Below, piece after piece: positions 45,484 to 53,198 of a DNA stretch of 64,000 nt; positions within the stretch are counted from its first letter, which is position 1, and every line of letters starts with the position of its first letter. Made by a program: the position numbers and the translations under genes. This DNA is from JAVBQF01 sp031549195 (GTDB taxonomy: Bacteria; Bacillota_I; Bacilli_A; RF39; UBA660): assembly GCA_031549195.1 (NCBI GenBank), contig JAVBQF010000020.1, positions 53,588 to 117,587 on the forward strand, in the 5' to 3' direction. Under the pieces are notes generated by a model. The model was not told where the DNA came from and did no database searches. It saw only the letters and a program-made list of their open reading frames with translations.

Positions 45484-47580
45484 TTATATCCTCCTTAAAC
45501 TAATATGATTTTTCATTAGCTTCTTTATTCCATAAGGATGTTTAAAGGCAATACTAACTAGTGTTTTACTAACTTCTGTAACCTTACCCTGTCCAAATAC
45601 ATCATGATATACATAATCACCAACATTATATTCAACATCCTCTTGATGAAACATCTCAGTTTTATTAATCTTAATATCTTCAATTTCACTATCTTCTTCT
45701 TTAAATACTCCATCTAATAGTTCACTATCTATTTCACTTATAAATCTGCTTGGGGGATTTAATCCTTCCTTACCAAATAGCATTCTCATCTTAGCATTAA
45801 CTATATGAAGTTTTTCTCTTGCTCTTGTGATGGCAACATAGCACAATCTTCTTTCTTCTTCAAGCTCACTGTTATCCATTATTGAATTAACGTGTGGGAA
45901 TATTCCTTCTTCTAATCCGACTATGAATACATAATCAAACTCTAAACCTTTAACAGAATGTACTGTCATAAGACTTACTCTGTTAGGATCATTCTTTCTC
46001 TCCTCTACATCTGTTTGAATGCTAATCTCAAGCAAGAAATCTTCTAAAGATACAATTCCATATTCATCTTCAAAGTTCTTTGTGACAGACTTAAATTCTT
46101 CTAAGTTTTCTAGTCTTATATCAGCATCCATTGTATGCTCATTCTCGTATTCTTTTTTTATACCTGTTATATCTAAAATTTTATCAACTAATTCTGTTAA
46201 AGTCAAATTGGTCGATTCAAATACTAACTTATCTATTATCTTTTTAAATTCTAATTCTTTACCTGATTCTATTACTTCAAATATAGTTTTATTTTCATAT
46301 TCAGCTCTATCTACAAGCTTTTCTACTGTTCTATCACCAATACCTCTTTTAGGTACATTTATTACTCTTGTTAAACTTACAGTATCATTTGTATTATATA
46401 TTAATCGAAGATAAGCAAGCAAATCTTTTATTTCTTTTCTTTGATAGAAGCCATTACCACCAATTATTTTATAAGGTATGTTATCTTTTACTAGTTCTGC
46501 TTCCACAACTCGTGCTTGAGCATTGGTACGATAAAGTATCGCTATATTTTCATAATTAATTCCTTTATCCACTAGTTTCTTTATTTCTTTCACACAATAA
46601 CATGCTTCATCTTTTTCGTCTCTTGCTCTATAGTAAGATATCTTATCTCCTACACCTTTGGTAGACCATAGATTTTTGTCTTTTCTTTCTCTATTGTTCT
46701 TAATAACAGAGTTAGCAGCATCCAGTATATTGGATGTAGATCTATAATTTTGCTCTAATTTAATTGTTTTTGCATCCTTATAGTCTTTTTCAAAATTTAA
46801 TATATTTCTATAATTAGCACCTCTAAAACTGTAAATTGACTGATCATTATCTCCAACGCAACAAATATTTTTATATTTAGCACTTATCATCTTAGTCAAT
46901 ATATACTGTGCTTCATTTGTATCTTGGTACTCATCAATCAAAATATATTGATATCTATCTTGATATCGTTCTAGTACAGAAGGATTTTCTTTAAATAACT
47001 TTATTGGTAATATTAACAAATCATCGAAATCTATAGCGTTGTTTACTTTTAATTTTTTATCATATTTTTCGTATACTTTTACAACGATTTTATCAAGCTC
47101 ACTTGCTGCATATTTTTCATATTCTGCTGGAGTCATCATTTCATTTTTGCAGCCGCTTATTTTATATTTAATTGCATTAGGGCTATAAATTTTATTGTCA
47201 ATGTTTAATTCTTTCATTACCTTTTTAATAACACTTAACGAGTCATCACTATCCATAATTAAAAAGTTTTTCTTATAACCTAATAATTCAAAGTTTTCTC
47301 TTAATATTTTTACACCAAATGAATGAAATGTAGATACAGTTACCTTTTTAGACGTTTCTCCAACCAGTTTATATAGTCTTTCTCCCATCTCTTTAGCAGC
47401 TTTATTAGTAAAAGTAATTGCAAGAATATTATATGGACTTATACCAATCTTTTCTATTAAGTATGCTACTTTTGTTGTTAATACCCTTGTCTTTCCTGAA
47501 CCTGCTCCCGCTAATATTAAAAGTGGTCCTACGGTTTGTAATACTGCTTCTATTTGCTCTTTGTTTAATTCATCTGTCAT
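45484..47580 (-). CDS. pcrA: ATP-dependent DNA helicase PcrA/UvrD
   Basis: 698 residues of superfamily 1A. Motifs: LAGAGSGKTRVLTTKVA (Walker A), FHSFGVKIL, ILIDEYQDTNEAQY (Walker B), VGDNDQSIYSFRGA and LEQNYRSTSNI, and the late motif VHSVKGLEFDYVFI. The C-terminal PcrA-type tail (VGDYVYHDVFGQGKVTEVS) is present. It unwinds DNA in repair and plasmid replication. ATG 47580 follows AGGTATTAAT. Length typical. Confidence 0.97.
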   Translation of the reverse strand: MTDELNKEQIEAVLQTVGPLLILAGAGSGKTRVLTTKVAYLIEKIGISPYNILAITFTNKAAKEMGERLYKLVGETSKKVTVSTFHSFGVKILRENFELLGYKKNFLIMDSDDSLSVIKKVMKELNIDNKIYSPNAIKYKISGCKNEMMTPAEYEKYAASELDKIVVKVYEKYDKKLKVNNAIDFDDLLILPIKLFKENPSVLERYQDRYQYILIDEYQDTNEAQYILTKMISAKYKNICCVGDNDQSIYSFRGANYRNILNFEKDYKDAKTIKLEQNYRSTSNILDAANSVIKNNRERKDKNLWSTKGVGDKISYYRARDEKDEACYCVKEIKKLVDKGINYENIAILYRTNAQARVVEAELVKDNIPYKIIGGNGFYQRKEIKDLLAYLRLIYNTNDTVSLTRVINVPKRGIGDRTVEKLVDRAEYENKTIFEVIESGKELEFKKIIDKLVFESTNLTLTELVDKILDITGIKKEYENEHTMDADIRLENLEEFKSVTKNFEDEYGIVSLEDFLLEISIQTDVEERKNDPNRVSLMTVHSVKGLEFDYVFIVGLEEGIFPHVNSIMDNSELEEERRLCYVAITRAREKLHIVNAKMRMLFGKEGLNPPSRFISEIDSELLDGVFKEEDSEIEDIKINKTEMFHQEDVEYNVGDYVYHDVFGQGKVTEVSKTLVSIAFKHPYGIKKLMKNHISLRRI

Positions 47581-47642
47581 ATTAATACCTACTTCCTATA
47601 TCATTATACCTTATTTAAATTTTTTAATAAATAAGATTTATA

Positions 47643-48020
47643 CTATTTATAGGAATTGCTAGTATAGCCTTCACAGACAAGATGATTTTCTATTTTATAC
47701 CTAATTTTTTTTATATCTTCCTCAATAGGATTTTCTACTATTACATAAGATTTACTTTCTTTAGGGTCACATTTGCTTAATCCGTCTATATTAAGAAATC
47801 CCTTGTCCTTAATGGCTTCCAATGTTATTTCATGTTGGTCAACACCTATTACTTTACCTTTAATGTTTTCTTCATAATACTTTGAAGCAAGTTTTGTCAT
47901 TTCGTTATTTAATTTATCTATATCAACAAAAAAATACTTATCAATTCCTACCCAGGACATTAACGCGAAAACAATTAATAGTGATACTGTCGCTATTTTA
48001 TGTTGTTTTATTCTCTTCAT
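47643..48020 (-). CDS. Small membrane-anchored protein, GKVIG family (copy 1)
   Basis: 125 residues with one N-terminal helix and an external domain with IKGKVIGVDQHEITLEAI, then a Cys-containing stretch, SYVIVENP and a C-terminal HLVCEGY. The pattern (Y-x-E-x-N-I-x-G-K-V-I ... L-x-C) recurs at 48178, 50829 and in the start of the large Ig protein of element 1. ATG 48020 follows GGAGGAATC; the frame opens at 48032. It is part of a resident locus with SipW and camelysin-like proteins. Function unknown; a pilin-like or fibre-minor role is a guess. Confidence 0.75.
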   Translation of the reverse strand: MKRIKQHKIATVSLLIVFALMSWVGIDKYFFVDIDKLNNEMTKLASKYYEENIKGKVIGVDQHEITLEAIKDKGFLNIDGLSKCDPKESKSYVIVENPIEEDIKKIRYKIENHLVCEGYTSNSYK

Positions 48021-48036
48021 AGATTCCTCCATAAAA

Positions 48037-48068
48037 AAATTCTAACATTATTGAATGTCAGAATTTCT
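48037..48068 (-). terminator. Terminator of the gene at 48178
   Basis: Reverse-strand stem AATTCTGACATT with AATGTTAGAATT (one bulge), followed by six T residues. It is the stop before the next gene. Confidence 0.6.
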
Positions 48069-48177
48069 TGTAATTTGTCTTTTATATAATCTATATCTAT
48101 ATATTAAGCACCCCAGTATTCTTCACACACATTTATTATCATTAATAATAATCGGCGAATTTTTATACGCTTAACAG

Positions 48178-48537
48178 CTAGTCACAAACAAGATGATTTT
48201 CAACAGTATATTTAATCTTTTCTATATCTCTTTCCTTAGGGTTTTCTAGTATAACATAGGAAAAAGATTCTTCCATATTGCATTTTTCTTTAAATTCATT
48301 AATATTAAATCCTGCTTTTTCTAAATCACGAATTGTCACAATTTGCCTATCAATTCCAATTACTTTTCCCCTAATAGTTTCATCATAATATTTAGAAACA
48401 TATCTTTTCATTATATTTTCTTTACTGTTATATATTTTATAGGAAAGAAACAAAAATAGGACCAATAATGAAACAGTTATTATTATCATGTTTTTTTTAA
48501 CAATAAATTTATATGATGTATTTTTTCTTTTTTTCAT
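48178..48537 (-). CDS. Small membrane-anchored protein, GKVIG family (copy 2)
   Basis: 119 residues, basic N-terminus, one helix at about 18-35, and the external part with TIRGKVIGIDRQIVTIRDL, a Cys, SYVILENP and HLVCD at the very end. It differs from the copy at 47643 mainly in its cytoplasmic start. AAGGTGTAGT precedes ATG 48537. It lies 15 bases after sipW on the same strand, so it is in its operon. Role unknown. Confidence 0.75.
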   Translation of the reverse strand: MKKRKNTSYKFIVKKNMIIITVSLLVLFLFLSYKIYNSKENIMKRYVSKYYDETIRGKVIGIDRQIVTIRDLEKAGFNINEFKEKCNMEESFSYVILENPKERDIEKIKYTVENHLVCD

Positions 48538-48552
48538 TACTACACCTTCTGT

Positions 48553-49134
48553 TTAACTCTTTTTTAATTTTTTGTCTCTTTTTGCTTCTTCTTTCTTTTG
48601 TACAACTTCAGTTTCCTCTACTGAGTCCTTTTTATTTCTACTAAATATAAGACTTATTCCCCAAACAATACCAAAAATGCCAAGCAATGGTGCTACAATA
48701 GCAACTAACATTCCTTTTTCTTGAATAAATCTATAATACTGTGCTGTAAAATTTGTCCTAAAAACTAATTTACCAACATAGTTCTCTTTTGCAACATATC
48801 CACTGTCAGCATATTCATTATTATCTCCCTTAGTAATGAACCCACTTTCTGTTATTTCAATTACTCTATGACATGCATTAACATTGAACCCTTGTTTTTT
48901 AAATGAAATAATATCCCCCACTTCAATATCATCAAATCCGCCCTTTTTTATAATAATTAGAGAATTAACTTCTAATTCTGGCTCCATTGATCCAGAAATA
49001 GTTATATAAGGTTTGAATCCAAAAATAAAAACTTCTTCTTTTTTTACATAGGCATTATAAGACATTAAACAAGTAATTATTAATATTATTGCAGCTAAAA
49101 GTACAAACCAATTTTCTTTTAATTTTTTTATCAT
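48553..49134 (-). CDS. sipW: Signal peptidase I, SipW (ER-type)
   Basis: 193 residues. A membrane helix, then the catalytic Ser motif ITISGSMEPEL and NACHRVIEI, in which His replaces the Lys of the usual Sip enzymes: the ER-type dyad. A C-terminal helix and a basic tail finish it. SipW enzymes cut the special signal of TasA/camelysin fibre proteins; two such proteins are encoded just upstream at 49234-50697. ATG 49134 follows AAAGAAGGAAC. Confidence 0.9.
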   Translation of the reverse strand: MIKKLKENWFVLLAAIILIITCLMSYNAYVKKEEVFIFGFKPYITISGSMEPELEVNSLIIIKKGGFDDIEVGDIISFKKQGFNVNACHRVIEITESGFITKGDNNEYADSGYVAKENYVGKLVFRTNFTAQYYRFIQEKGMLVAIVAPLLGIFGIVWGISLIFSRNKKDSVEETEVVQKKEEAKRDKKLKKS

Positions 49135-49173
49135 TATGTTCCTTCTTTCATAAATAAAGTCAATATAAAAATA

Positions 49174-49200
49174 AAGGCAATACTCTATTCTTGCCTTTAT
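49174..49200 (-). terminator. Terminator between the camelysin-like gene and sipW
   Basis: AAAGGCAA and TTGCCTTT form a perfect stem, followed on the reverse strand by ATTTTTAT. Confidence 0.6.
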
Positions 49201-49233
49201 TATATCATACAGTTATATCATATAAAAGTATTT

Positions 49234-49875
49234 TTATGATCCAAATGAAGAACTTACAACATCGTCCCAAACTGGGTTTGGATTGTTTCTATATTGAATA
49301 GCTTGAATAGTTAATGAAAAATCGACTTTCTTACCCTGGTATTCATTTGTCGCGGCTTTATCGAAATAGATTGTGTAAACTGGTGAATAGGTTGCTATTC
49401 CATCATTTTCCGTTTCTGCATCTGCTCCACCAGTACCATTTATTATTACTCGTGAAGATTCATAAACGCCACCTGTAAATGTAAGGCTTGTTTCTGCTTC
49501 TACTTCTGCTATAGTATCATATTCACCTGCATATACCTTAATCATATTAAGGTTTGGCATTGCATCTGTATCAGGCAATACAGCATTTACTACACTTCTT
49601 AAATATGCACTTTTATTCCCAGTATTTGAAATTGCTGTTTTTACTACAATAATATCACCAGGATTTAAATTTGGAATAGTACCATCCGAAATCAACACTC
49701 CATTTTGATGTATTTGAACAGTGCCAGTTATATCGAGTGTTCCTGCTGTTGCTGTACCAGTACCACGAATTATATCACTAAAAAATGAAACTGATAATCC
49801 TACAATAATAGCAACTGCCGCAAACAGAAACATGAAACCTATCATTGTTCTATTATTTTTTCTATCACTTACCAT
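49234..49875 (-). CDS. Camelysin/TasA-like fibre protein (copy 1)
   Basis: 213 residues. The signal (IGFMFLFAAVAIIVGLSVSFFSD) and the GTGTATAGTLDI motif right after it are those of SipW-dependent TasA/CalY/camelysin proteins. The rest is a beta-rich domain with NLNPGDIIVVKTAISNTGNK and, near the end, YTIYFDKAATNEYQGKK and IQAIQYRNNPNP. Secreted, likely surface or biofilm fibre. Processing by the SipW at 48553 is the natural inference. The last block is shared with the 751-residue protein of element 1. Confidence 0.88.
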   Translation of the reverse strand: MVSDRKNNRTMIGFMFLFAAVAIIVGLSVSFFSDIIRGTGTATAGTLDITGTVQIHQNGVLISDGTIPNLNPGDIIVVKTAISNTGNKSAYLRSVVNAVLPDTDAMPNLNMIKVYAGEYDTIAEVEAETSLTFTGGVYESSRVIINGTGGADAETENDGIATYSPVYTIYFDKAATNEYQGKKVDFSLTIQAIQYRNNPNPVWDDVVSSSFGS

Positions 49876-49950
49876 GTTATCTTCCTTTCTACAAATTTCT
49901 ATTAATATTTTGCCTTATATTAATATTTTTATTCAAAAAATTGCAAAATA

Positions 49951-49978
49951 AAAAAGCAACAAATTTTTGTCGCTTTTA
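49951..49978 (-). terminator. Terminator of camelysin copy 2
   Basis: AAAAGCGACAAAA pairs with TTTGTTGCTTTT, followed by T residues on the reverse strand. Confidence 0.7.
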
Positions 49979-49992
49979 AATCAAATTTTTAA

Positions 49993-50697
49993 TTATAATG
50001 AAAATTCTGTTGCTGTAACTTGAGTCCATGTTGGTGTAGCATTGTTTCTATATTGTAAAGCTTCTACTTTTAATGCAACATCTAAAGTTTTACCTTGATA
50101 AACGTTTGTAGCAGCAGCTTCAAAAACTATAGTATATGTATAAGTCTTTGTAGCAGCACCAATGAATTCGTTACTTGCTGTAGCACTTTCTACTTCAGCA
50201 GCTGTTCCAGAACCATTAATTACTAATTCGTCACCGCCATATGCATTTGAAGTCAAAGTTACTTTAGCAGCTGTCTTTTCAGCAGCAGTTGCTGTTGCAT
50301 AGTCAATTCCTTCATATATGCTAACCATATTTGCGAATTCTTGACCTAGTGCAGCAATACTAGTCATAGTACCTGATACTGTTAAAATATCACGTACCCA
50401 TGCACTTTTGTTCCCATCATTATCAACTTTTACTGTAATAACAGCATAGTCACCTGGGTTAAAGTTTTCAATTCCATTAGTTGCATGAACATCATTAAGA
50501 TCTGTACCTGCAGCATTGTAGTGTACTAATTCAGTTACAGTAGTATCTTTTGTAAGATCTAATGTACCTGCTGTAGTCTTTCCTGATCCAGCTACAAAAT
50601 CACTAAAGTATGCAACTGAAACGCCGATTACTGTAGCAACTGCAACAAATAAGAATATAAATCCTAGTAATCTTTTCTTGTTTCTTTTTTCTTTCAC
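49993..50697 (-). CDS. Camelysin/TasA-like fibre protein (copy 2)
   Basis: 234 residues with a GTG start at 50697 behind AAAAGGAGAGAAA. Signal and SipW-type cleavage region LGFIFLFVAVATVIGVSVAY and AGSGKTTAGTLDL, then the beta-rich domain with FNPGDYAVITVKVDNDGNK and YQGKTLDVALKVEALQYRNN. It is Ala/Thr-rich, which is more fibre-like than copy 1. It is flanked by terminators, so each camelysin gene has its own unit. Probably the major fibre subunit, by composition. Confidence 0.88.
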   Translation of the reverse strand: MKEKRNKKRLLGFIFLFVAVATVIGVSVAYFSDFVAGSGKTTAGTLDLTKDTTVTELVHYNAAGTDLNDVHATNGIENFNPGDYAVITVKVDNDGNKSAWVRDILTVSGTMTSIAALGQEFANMVSIYEGIDYATATAAEKTAAKVTLTSNAYGGDELVINGSGTAAEVESATASNEFIGAATKTYTYTIVFEAAATNVYQGKTLDVALKVEALQYRNNATPTWTQVTATEFSL

Positions 50698-50806
50698 TTT
50701 TTTCTCTCCTTTTCTATTTTATAAAATAATGTTAACAAAGAACTTATTCAAAGTCAATATATGTCGAATAATGTCGAATGAGTTTACATATTTAAAGTGT
50801 AAATAA

Positions 50807-50834
50807 AAATAGAGTCATTAATAAGACTCTATTC
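50807..50834 (-). terminator. Terminator of the gene at 50829
   Basis: AATAGAGTC and GACTCTATT pair around ATTAATAA; TTTTTATTT follows on the reverse strand. Confidence 0.75.
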
Positions 50835-51476
50835 TCTACAATCAAGACGGACTTCTATTTTGTACCTAATATTAGCTTTTTCAGTTTCTTCTGGATTTTC
50901 TATTATGACTAATCCATAGGTGTTTTCTAAGTTACATTCTTTTCCTGTGCTAGCATTTTTCATGATAGTTGTATTATAGTTCATTGATTTTAATGTTTTA
51001 AGAGTTACTTTCTGTTGGCTTACATTGATTACATTTCCCTTTATATTCTTTTCAAAATAAGTTTTTACTAACTCTTCAAAATTAGATTTCAAATTGTCGC
51101 TTCCATCTTTTTCTTTAGTTAGATAGATTACTCCTAATAGCACTAATAATAGAACCACAATTGATATGATTAATACTACAACAGCTCTTCTATTTACTTT
51201 TACTACTTTTTTTTCTAAATTTGCCTCTTCCTTTTCTATAGCCTTTTCTTTTTCCTTTTTACTTACTTCCTTTTTCTTAATATCTTTACTTTTTTTAAAT
51301 AAGTCAACATTTGACGCTATATACATATCTATTTCTGTAGTATCTTCCATTAGATACTCTTTTTGTTTTTTAACTGCAGGCTTTTTAACATTCGTTTTTT
51401 CTGATTTTTTACTTTTAGTAGCTTTAGTAGATCTTTCTACTTGCTTTTTAGCTTTACTTTTTTCTTCTTCCTTCAT
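50829..51476 (-). CDS. Membrane protein with Lys-rich cytoplasmic region, GKVIG family (copy 3)
   Basis: 215 residues. The first 105 residues are a very basic, Lys/Glu-rich cytoplasmic part (KKEVSKKEKEKAIEKEEANL), then one helix (VVLIISIVVLLLVLLGVIYL) and an external domain with YFEKNIKGNVINVSQQKVTL, a Cys, and YKIEVRLDC. The external part is the same family as 47643 and 48178. ATG 51476 follows AGGAGCGGTAAT. It stands at the upstream end of the resident surface locus, next to and divergent from the split ABC operon. Confidence 0.75.
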   Translation of the reverse strand: MKEEEKSKAKKQVERSTKATKSKKSEKTNVKKPAVKKQKEYLMEDTTEIDMYIASNVDLFKKSKDIKKKEVSKKEKEKAIEKEEANLEKKVVKVNRRAVVVLIISIVVLLLVLLGVIYLTKEKDGSDNLKSNFEELVKTYFEKNIKGNVINVSQQKVTLKTLKSMNYNTTIMKNASTGKECNLENTYGLVIIENPEETEKANIRYKIEVRLDCRE

Positions 51477-51545
51477 ATTACCGCTCCTACATCTTATATT
51501 TTTATTATACCATAAATCTATAAATTATAGTAATAAAGTGGGTCA

Positions 51546-51574
51546 TTAACATTTTTTTTTCATTAACGTATAAT
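51546..51574 (+). promoter_or_regulatory. Promoter of the split ABC operon
   Basis: TTAACA (51546-51551), 17-base spacer and perfect TATAAT (51569-51574); the start at 51603 has AAGGAGG before it. No riboswitch or attenuator lies between. Confidence 0.75.
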
Positions 51575-51602
51575 ACACTGTAATTATTATAAGGAGGTAG
51601 TT

Positions 51603-52082
51603 ATGAAAAGAAAAATAATTACTATTTTAGCTATATTAGTAATATTTGCTTTAGCATGTGCTGTATTGTTCAAATTGAATAACAACGATAGTGACCTAAA
51701 AAAGGTAAAAGTTGCTGAAGTTACACACAGTGTTTTTTATGCTCCACAATATGTTGCAATAAGCGAAGGGTTCTTTGAAGAACTTGGTCTTGAAGTTGAT
51801 CTTACATTAGCAAGTGGTGCTGATAAAGTCACTGCAGCAGTTTTATCTGGTGATGTTGATATAGGATTCTCAGGTAGTGAAGCAACAATTTATGTCTATA
51901 ATGCAGGAGAGAAAGATTATCTTAAAACATTTGCACAATTAACGCAAAAAGATGGTAGCTTTATCGTATCCAGAACACCAATTGAAAATTTTACATTGAA
52001 TGACTTAATTGGTAAATATGTTATCGGTGGCAGAAAGGGTGAACGGCTCAATAGAGAGAATGTATCTAACTGCCTTTTTTAA
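51603..52082 (+). CDS. ABC importer substrate-binding protein, 5' part of a split gene
   Basis: The first 145-146 codons, MKRKIITILAILVIFALAC, form a signal with a possible lipobox (ALAC) and then the NMT1/SsuA-like binding domain (APQYVAISEGFFEELGLEVD, GSEATIYVYN). At codon 145 (AAG, 52035) element 1 begins; the frame then runs 14 more codons of element sequence and stops at 52082. The rest of the gene is at 58901-59454. Joining across AGGGTG restores an unbroken 328-codon frame, the usual length for the family. Its relatives bind thiamine precursors, sulfonates, nitrate or taurine; the substrate cannot be chosen here. Confidence 0.92.
   Translation: MKRKIITILAILVIFALACAVLFKLNNNDSDLKKVKVAEVTHSVFYAPQYVAISEGFFEELGLEVDLTLASGADKVTAAVLSGDVDIGFSGSEATIYVYNAGEKDYLKTFAQLTQKDGSFIVSRTPIENFTLNDLIGKYVIGGRKGERLNRENVSNCLF
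52036..52041. other. Left attachment site of element 1 (core AGGGTG)
   Basis: The six bases AGGGTG occur here and at 58901-58906. Left of them is host codon sequence (GGTGGCAGAA), right of them is element sequence (AACGGCTC). Strand exchange at the central GT or GG is typical but not determinable. Confidence 0.85.
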
Positions 52083-52160
52083 AAATTTGATAATATTGTG
52101 CCATATTTCTACATTTTATTTGTTATCCATTTTATACAATAAAGAAAAGAAGGTGAGTAA

Positions 52161-52295
52161 ATGGAAAATAGAAGTTCGTTTAAAATGAAAAAGCTTAATG
52201 AGATTTCAGATTTACAAGCAAGCGAATTAAGCAATAACATTAATTTGAAGATTAGCAAGAAGAAGGATAACAAGAAAAAAGGAAAGTCAAAATGA
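52161..52295 (+). CDS. Small basic protein of element 1 (44 aa)
   Basis: ATG 52161 follows AGAAGGTGAG. It reads MENRSSFKMKKLNEISDLQA, then a helical middle and a very Lys-rich tail. No family recognised. It is the only element gene in the direction of the host operon, and lies near the left end, where an excision accessory protein might be, although this is speculative. Its end shares a terminator with the pseudouridine synthase. Confidence 0.5.
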   Translation: MENRSSFKMKKLNEISDLQASELSNNINLKISKKKDNKKKGKSK

Positions 52296-52309
52296 ACTTT
52301 CCTTTATCT
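52277..52309. terminator. Bidirectional terminator
   Basis: AAAGGAAAGT and ACTTTCCTTT pair perfectly around CAAAATGA; it overlaps the stops of both convergent genes. Confidence 0.75.
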
Positions 52310-53178
52310 TATTTAAATAGTGATATAAATCTATCCGGTAAATCTGTTTCAAACTCCATTTTTTTCTTATTAGTTGGATGAATAAAAACTAACTTGTATG
52401 CATGAAGTCCTAATCTTTTAATTGGATTAACTTTACTACCATATTTTTTATCTCCTACAATTGGATGGCCTATATCATACATGTGAACTCTTATTTGATT
52501 TTTTCTACCTGTTTTGATAATTACTTTTAATAATGAGTAATTGTTCAATTCTTTTATAACTTTATAGCTAGTAATGGCCTTCTGTCCATTCTTAATATCA
52601 TTAGTAGAATATACCATAAAATTCTTATCCTCTTTTAGATAACTAACTATTGTATCTTCTTTTTTATTTAATAGCCCCCCAACAATTGCTACATAGCCTC
52701 TTTCGAGTACTAATTTATCCCAATTATCCTGCAGATTATTCCTTGCCTTTTCATTTTTTGAAAATACCATTATCCCTGATGTATCTCTATCCAACCTATG
52801 AAGTATGAATAGCCTATTTCTTTGATTGCTTAATCTTACATAAGCAGTCATTATTTTATATGCAGTTGATTCCTTTTCTTCTTTAGTTGCAATTGATAAT
52901 AATCCACCAGGTTTATTAATAATCAGTATTTCGCTATCTTCATAGATAAGCTCAATATTATTTTTTTCTAAAAAAGAAATTCCACCATATCTATCTATTA
53001 TGACTTTTTGTTTTTTCTTAAGCAAATAATTATATTGAGTTACTATTTTATTATCTACAATGACCATATTATTTGATAAGAAGCTTTTTACTTTTTTCTT
53101 GTTTAATTCTTTTAGTTTTAAAAAAAGAAATTCAAGCAATTCACATTCTTCTGTAACAATAAATTCTAAATTATTCAT
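52309..53178 (-). CDS. RluA family rRNA pseudouridine synthase
   Basis: 289 residues. An S4-like N-terminal RNA-binding part (KKVKSFLSNNMVIVDNKIV), then the synthase domain with ILHRLDRDTSGIMVFSK (catalytic Asp in HRLDRDTSG) and GRKNQIRVHM and GHPIVGDKKYG. Converts uridine to pseudouridine in rRNA or tRNA. It lies 20 bases after the recombinase stop, same strand, inside element 1. A housekeeping-type RNA modification enzyme as cargo is unusual; it could add a second copy or an altered target. All catalytic motifs are intact. Confidence 0.9.
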   Translation of the reverse strand: MNNLEFIVTEECELLEFLFLKLKELNKKKVKSFLSNNMVIVDNKIVTQYNYLLKKKQKVIIDRYGGISFLEKNNIELIYEDSEILIINKPGGLLSIATKEEKESTAYKIMTAYVRLSNQRNRLFILHRLDRDTSGIMVFSKNEKARNNLQDNWDKLVLERGYVAIVGGLLNKKEDTIVSYLKEDKNFMVYSTNDIKNGQKAITSYKVIKELNNYSLLKVIIKTGRKNQIRVHMYDIGHPIVGDKKYGSKVNPIKRLGLHAYKLVFIHPTNKKKMEFETDLPDRFISLFK

Positions 53179-53198
53179 ATGTCCTCATTTCATAATAA

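Noticed and set aside
51480..51602. Thiamine (TPP) riboswitch before the split importer
   Set aside because: The 5' leader is only about 20-30 bases after the promoter and lacks the TPP core, so a thiamine-related substrate cannot be supported this way.
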